Shown here: one piece after another, positions 60,521 through 64,000 of the stretch
Layout of the letters: each line of letters starts with the position of its first letter
Numbering within the stretch: the stretch's first letter is position 1
Assembly: GCA_021442155.1 (NCBI GenBank)
Contig: CM038228.1
Span: 90,043,737-90,107,736 of the forward strand
Source: Cymbidium sinense
Taxonomy: Eukaryota > Streptophyta > Magnoliopsida > Asparagales > Orchidaceae
Reading direction: 5' to 3'
DNA: 64,000 nt
Notes under the pieces: generated by a model
Databases searched by the model: none
The model's input: only the letters and a program-made list of their open reading frames with translations
Told to the model about the DNA's origin: nothing
Position numbers and translations under genes: made by a program

Positions 60521-60904
60521 TCGTGGCTCCTTCGAAAGTCGACTCGAACGCGATCGACTAAACAAAAGCCGATTTTCGAGCCAATGTGGCTCAATTTATT
60601 TCGAGCGAACCTGGCTCGGTCGCGATCATGGATCGAAGCGGGCGGGGCTCAGCCCGCGCGCCGACCGCGAGCTCAACAGTCGCCGTCGTTTAATTTGGCG
60701 AGATTAATTCTAACGAGCGAGCACCGTTTGCATTTCGAGCGGGTTTGTTTGGATTTTTTAACCGACTCAGTTGGATTTCGACTCGTTTCACGGTCGGATC
60801 GATCGAAATCGATCCGACCGACTCGACTCAGTTTCGAACGACTCGAGCTCGAATTGCATTTTGAGCGATTTCGACTATGGCTCGGCTCGAACACCTACTC
60901 TCGG
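60521..60904. mobile_element. GC-rich insert within the helicase fragment, probably a MITE
   Basis: GC-rich, CG-rich sequence made of variants of 'tcgagctcgaa', 'tttcgagcg' and 'cgactcg', with a perfect inverted repeat gtcggatcgat-cgaa-atcgatccgac at about 60793-60818. It separates GISMPTE of the helicase Q motif from the rest of the helicase. The ends are not clear enough for a family call. Confidence 0.45.
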
Positions 60905-61710
60905 TTGGCATCGAAATGCCAAACTCCTTAATAGCGCCCAACACCTCATCAACAAACTCAATGAATGCAAATTGAAGAATTGAGTGGGGGTTGCCGCAAA
61001 TCTGGCAGTCAACTACTTGACCTCAAGGGGCAAACAATTCAGCAAGGTGTTCTTCTTTAACATTTTGATCAATATTAGAAACATATACAGTTCTTCTGAT
61101 GCTTTCCTCTCTTTCAGCTCTTCTCATCCTATCGTTCATCCTTCTCCTCCCTTGGTTATAACCATTCCTCGTCCTCCGAATCATCTGCTGGTTGTTGGAT
61201 GATCCATCACTGCTTGAATCCTTACCACTATTCCCGTAATTGAACCCATTGTTTGTTACGATGTCGGCGAGAGATGAGGATAGCATCTGTAATCGCCATC
61301 CGATTTTCTCCAAGAAGGAAAGAACTCCTTCGCCGATGGATTCAATTTAGAAAGAAGATCTACTAACTTCCTCACACCCCTCTGATACTCCGATTCCGAA
61401 TCACTAGATGCAGGCTTGCGGTGGATGAACTGGTTCTCCGAGCCGATCGCATTATCCGCCACGGCAGCCATCACCTCCTTCGAGAAAGGGGCTGCAGAGA
61501 TAGAAAGTGGAGTGGAAGAGTTTTCAAAGGGAGGATGAACGATAGAAAGCCAGAACCCGTGCGGCTTGAAGGGGAGGTTCCTTTTTGCGGTTTCGGAAAC
61601 GGAAGAGAGGAGCGCGAGAGAGGGAGGGATCAGTTTCCTGCGGTTAAGGGGGGAGTTTTGAATCGAGAGCGGGAAGCAACCGAGGGTCAACAATTCAAAA
61701 TTCAAGAAAT
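60905..61710 (-). pseudogene. CID-type gene (PAM2 + RRM) fused to the RH39 Q-motif segment
   Basis: On the - strand, after a pyrimidine-rich leader, the frame starts near 61471 (MAAVADNAIGSENQFIHR). It contains the PAM2 motif LSKLNPSAKEFFPSW, which binds the MLLE domain of poly(A)-binding protein. In a shifted frame follow an Asn-rich linker, the basic NQGRRRMNDRMRRAEREESI, and the first half of an RRM: RRTVYVSNIDQNVKEEHLAE, then GQVVDCQICGNPHSIL, FAFIEFVDE. Without a break it continues as VLGAIKEFGISMPTE, the Q-motif segment of an RH39-type helicase. One frameshift (after the PAM2) and one stop (TGA at about 61022-61024) disable it. CID proteins normally have two RRMs; the second is absent. 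Confidence 0.9.
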
Positions 61711-61740
61711 TAATTTTGAATTAATTTTAAGATAAGTGTA

Positions 61741-62560
61741 ATATTAAAATAAGATTTAATTTAATTGGGATAAATATATAATTTTTTTTAATTTTTTATA
61801 TGCCTCAATTGCATATAAATTCATGCAAATTTTTGTCTAAATTAAATATACCCAATATGGGTGTCGTTTCTAAGTAACTTCGATTGGAGATTATTTGAGA
61901 AACGTCGAGGTCGATTGGGCAAATTCGAGCTTACTTTGTGCGTTGTCACATTTTGAGACTTGTCATTTACTCCACATTCAATTGAATTAATCGCGAAAAG
62001 CACGCTTACCGAAAGCTCATTTGGATGCGTCATACGACTCATGAAGCTACATTTGCGACTTATTTTTTCTCATCGGATGATGATTAAACTATGTGAGAAG
62101 TTATTTTTAATCAATTTCGATGTCTTGAACACATTAAGATGATCAATTTTGTGATCGGAGGATATCTCGATCAATTTTGATTACGATCAAGGTGTTTCAA
62201 CTTCGATTTGCATGACCCGCGCTCAATTTTGATTAAACTATGTGAGAAGTTATTTTTAATCAATTTCGATATCTTGAACACATTAAGGCGATCAATTTTG
62301 CAATCGGAGGATATCTCGATCAATTTTGATTACGATCAAGGTGTTTCAAGTTCGATTTGCATGATGCCGCGTTCAAATTTGATTAAACTACGACATAAGT
62401 TATTTTTAATCAATTTCGATGTATTGAACATATTAAGGCGATCAATTTTGTGATCGGAGGATATCTTGATCAATTTTGATTACGATCAAGGTGTTTTTTG
62501 ATTTGCATGACGCCGCACTTAATTTTCACCAATTTCTTTATGTATGTGCTGTTATACTTA
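61741..62560 (-). repeat. LTR copy C, distal part with 150-bp tandem repeats
   Basis: From 62082 three tandem units occur with starts at 62082, 62231 and 62381 (gattaaacta). They share 'gttatttttaatcaatttcg', 'cgatcaattttgattacgat' and 'caaggtgttt'. Diverged relatives occur at 49.4-49.7 kb in LTR copy B (gatcggagg, ttgattttgat, tttcaacctcgatttgc). This supports the view that 57.6-62.5 kb is one LTR with an insert. The ORFs here are not genes. Confidence 0.7.
62082..62530. repeat. Three tandem units, period about 150 bp
   Basis: Units 1 and 2 are nearly identical; unit 3 has about ten differences and a shortened end. Each unit ends in a 'gcatga(c/t)-ccgcg' type junction. Confidence 0.92.
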
Positions 62561-63264
62561 TGGAATTTATTTGAAGGTCAATAATAATTTTTCCTTAGTG
62601 TTCTACGACAACATCAGCGAGTCTTTCTTATGAAACATTTTTTACAATACTATATTTATTTCCGTCATCGATCTATACCTTTAGTTTTCAGTTGTCGTCT
62701 TTTTGGGGAAAGCGGAATCAAAGTGGCTGTTGTAACCATAGCATGCGTTCTTTTTTTAATGAGATATTTGTGTTTTTATTTCATTAGACTGCAAAGGTAT
62801 CTGGAACAGCTATCCAATGGATTGATGTTTATGCAAAAACGTGTTTCAGAATCTGACGCTTCTTCCTGTAATCTAAATTATTTATCCATAGAAGCAGTTT
62901 GGTAAAGTTGTTCTTTCCATAAATGCATTTTGATGGCTTTATCCCTAATATGTCATAATGATGATCTATGAGTTTGATTGTTTGGCATCTACTGAACATT
63001 GCCCTTCTCCTTTCTTTTTCTTTTTTTTTTTTCTATTGATCATCAATGTGCCAAGGGTGCATAGAATAATCATTTTATTTGAGAGTATCATCTTTTCATA
63101 GGGCGGTGAGCTTAAGAGCAATTGTCGGTTACCCCAACTACTCATTTGGAGGAAAAGAATTTGAACTATGAAATTAGCCTATCTGCCATTGTAGGGATAT
63201 TATCTCCTTGAATTAGCACCTTATTACAGTTTCTCCAATAAATTTCTTTGTTGTTGTTTGTTAG
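62561..63264. other. End of reductase intron 1
   Basis: T-rich intron-like sequence ending in 'ttgttgttgtttgttag', a good acceptor. The ORF at 62630-62905 has no recognisable similarity. Confidence 0.6.
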
Positions 63265-63421
63265 AAATGGTATCCAGTTTCAAAGACTACAGCAGAGGAG
63301 AGCTTGGGAATATGCTGAAAAGAACGGCTTAGACATTGTAGCAATCAATCCACATGCCTTGGTCCCCTGTTGCAGCCTTGTCTGAACGCTAGCTCAGCTG
63401 TCCTTCAACAACTCTTACAAG
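63265..63421 (+). pseudogene. Cinnamoyl-CoA reductase-like gene, exon 2 with two frameshifts
   Basis: After the acceptor the exon reads KWYPVSKTTAEE, which holds the catalytic YxxxK (Y and K of YPVSK). Two bases are then missing relative to the expected frame (about 63300), and the continuation AWEYAEKNGLDIVAINP is in another frame. Near 63352 about four more bases are missing before CLGPLLQPCLNASSAVLQQL. The losses sum to six, so the frame is regained, but a stop arises between the two (TGA in 'atatgctga'). Either the gene is dead or these are sequencing or assembly errors. The exon ends ...caag|gtttgt, phase 1. Confidence 0.85.
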
Positions 63422-63498
63422 GTTTGTGTAACTATAATTTACAAGATTGTGAGCATTACACATTCAGGCAATGTAAAAATTCTTGTCTTGTTTTGAAG

Positions 63499-63685
63499 GT
63501 TCAAAGGATACTCAAGAATATCATTGGCTAGGCTGTGTGCATGTGCGTGATGTTGCTGCCGCTCAAGTCTTGCTACTTGAGACACCAAATGTATCTGGAA
63601 GGTACCTTTGTACCAATGGAATATATCAATTCAAGGATTTCGCTGAAATTGTTGCTCAGCTGTGCCCTGAATATGGTGTTCATAG
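63499..63685 (+). pseudogene. Cinnamoyl-CoA reductase-like gene, exon 3
   Basis: Acceptor ttttgaag precedes the exon. It is fully open in the phase left by exon 2: GSKDTQEYHWLGCVHVRDVA, AAQVLLLETPNVSGRYLCTN, GIYQFKDFAEIVAQLCPEYG. This is the typical C-terminal half of the CCR/DFR-like fold, including the conserved VHVRDVA segment near the substrate pocket. The donor (catag|gtaag) is good. At least one further exon should lie beyond the right edge. Confidence 0.9.
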
Positions 63686-64000
63686 GTAAGTAGTACAAAC
63701 CAACCAGCTTCTAGCTTTTAAACACTATGGCAGGCTTATCATTGCATTGTCATCTAGAGTGGAAAGTTTTTATCTTTTGGAAGATTTTTGTATTCCAAAG
63801 AGAGGTTTTTTTTTTTTTGTAGAATCCGTCTTTTGAAGGCAATTTCATGACAGTGAAGATACTTTCTTATTTCTTGTATCTTAGATTTTTATTTACATCT
63901 ATATTGGCAGGCATTTTTGTTCACAATTTGCATTGCTGGCAGTGTCTACTATTGTATAATTACCTTCTTTGGATGGTGAGCTCATGGTAGGGAGAAGAGT
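63686..64000 (+). other. Intron of the reductase gene, continuing past the window
   Basis: T-rich sequence after the exon 3 donor; no further exon seen before 64000. Confidence 0.6.

Noticed and set aside
61023..61705. Functional CID gene
   Set aside because: Frameshift after the PAM2 motif, a stop in the RRM and fusion to helicase sequence.
62208..62453. 81-codon ORF with internal protein repeats
   Set aside because: The repeats are the 150-bp DNA tandem units of the LTR; no constraint on the frame is visible.

Overview
The window looks like nuclear DNA of a flowering plant. It is AT-rich, contains GT-AG introns, and is packed with plant transposons. All protein similarity is to plant families: cinnamoyl-CoA reductase-like, Dicer-like 3, sacsin-like, CID/PAM2, plant mobile domain, MULE transposase and Tat/Ogre polyprotein. 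The only host gene that can be followed has a very GC-rich first exon, which weakly suggests a monocot. I cannot name a species.

The backbone is one broken host gene on the + strand, a cinnamoyl-CoA reductase/DFR-like short-chain dehydrogenase. Exon 1 is at 36900-37394, exon 2 at 63265-63421 and exon 3 at 63499-63685; the gene runs off the right edge. Intron 1 is about 25.9 kb of transposons. The upstream region is also split: a Mutator-like element (MULE, 10429-36737) sits about 150 bp before the start codon. It has GGCTAAATTTTTAAATTAAG termini and a 9-bp target duplication (aaactccac / aaactccgc).

The MULE carries a decayed MURA transposase (12.6-14.2 kb), a plant-mobile-domain gene split in two (15.0-16.0 and 31.9-32.6 kb) and a ~173-bp tandem array (33.26-34.07 kb). 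Two elements are nested in it. A Tat/Ogre-type Ty3-gypsy element (about 16.0-31.9 kb) lies in a presumed intron of the mobile-domain gene. A 2.5-kb Pack-MULE (34229-36722) lies inside the right terminal repeat. The Pack-MULE has ~0.3-kb inverted repeats, a perfect 9-bp duplication (tttaaaaat) and pieces of three unrelated host genes on the - strand: a flavin monooxygenase, acetyl-CoA synthetase and a sacsin-like protein. Captured intron borders show that it took genomic DNA.

Intron 1 of the reductase (37.4-63.3 kb) holds a small MULE-type MITE, a 290-bp RTE LINE tail with a perfect 17-bp duplication, an L1-type LINE, a near-complete RTE LINE with a (TTG)n tail and 18-bp duplication, and several nested copies of one long LTR family (44.55-62.5 kb). 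These LTRs match the 5' LTR of the Tat/Ogre element in the opposite orientation. Two LTR regions contain chimeric gene fragments: RH20/30-type helicase plus DCL3 at 16.8-18.2 kb, and CID (PAM2 + RRM) fused in frame to an RH39-type helicase at 60.0-61.7 kb. Both sit next to a shared series of hairpins whose stems vary while pairing is kept.

The left 8.3 kb is AT-rich, probably transposon-derived sequence with several diverged tandem repeats and no gene I can support. It is followed by a 5'-truncated RTE LINE and a long (TA)n tract. No coding region in the window is intact except exon 1 and exon 3 of the reductase. No RNA genes or CRISPR arrays were seen.
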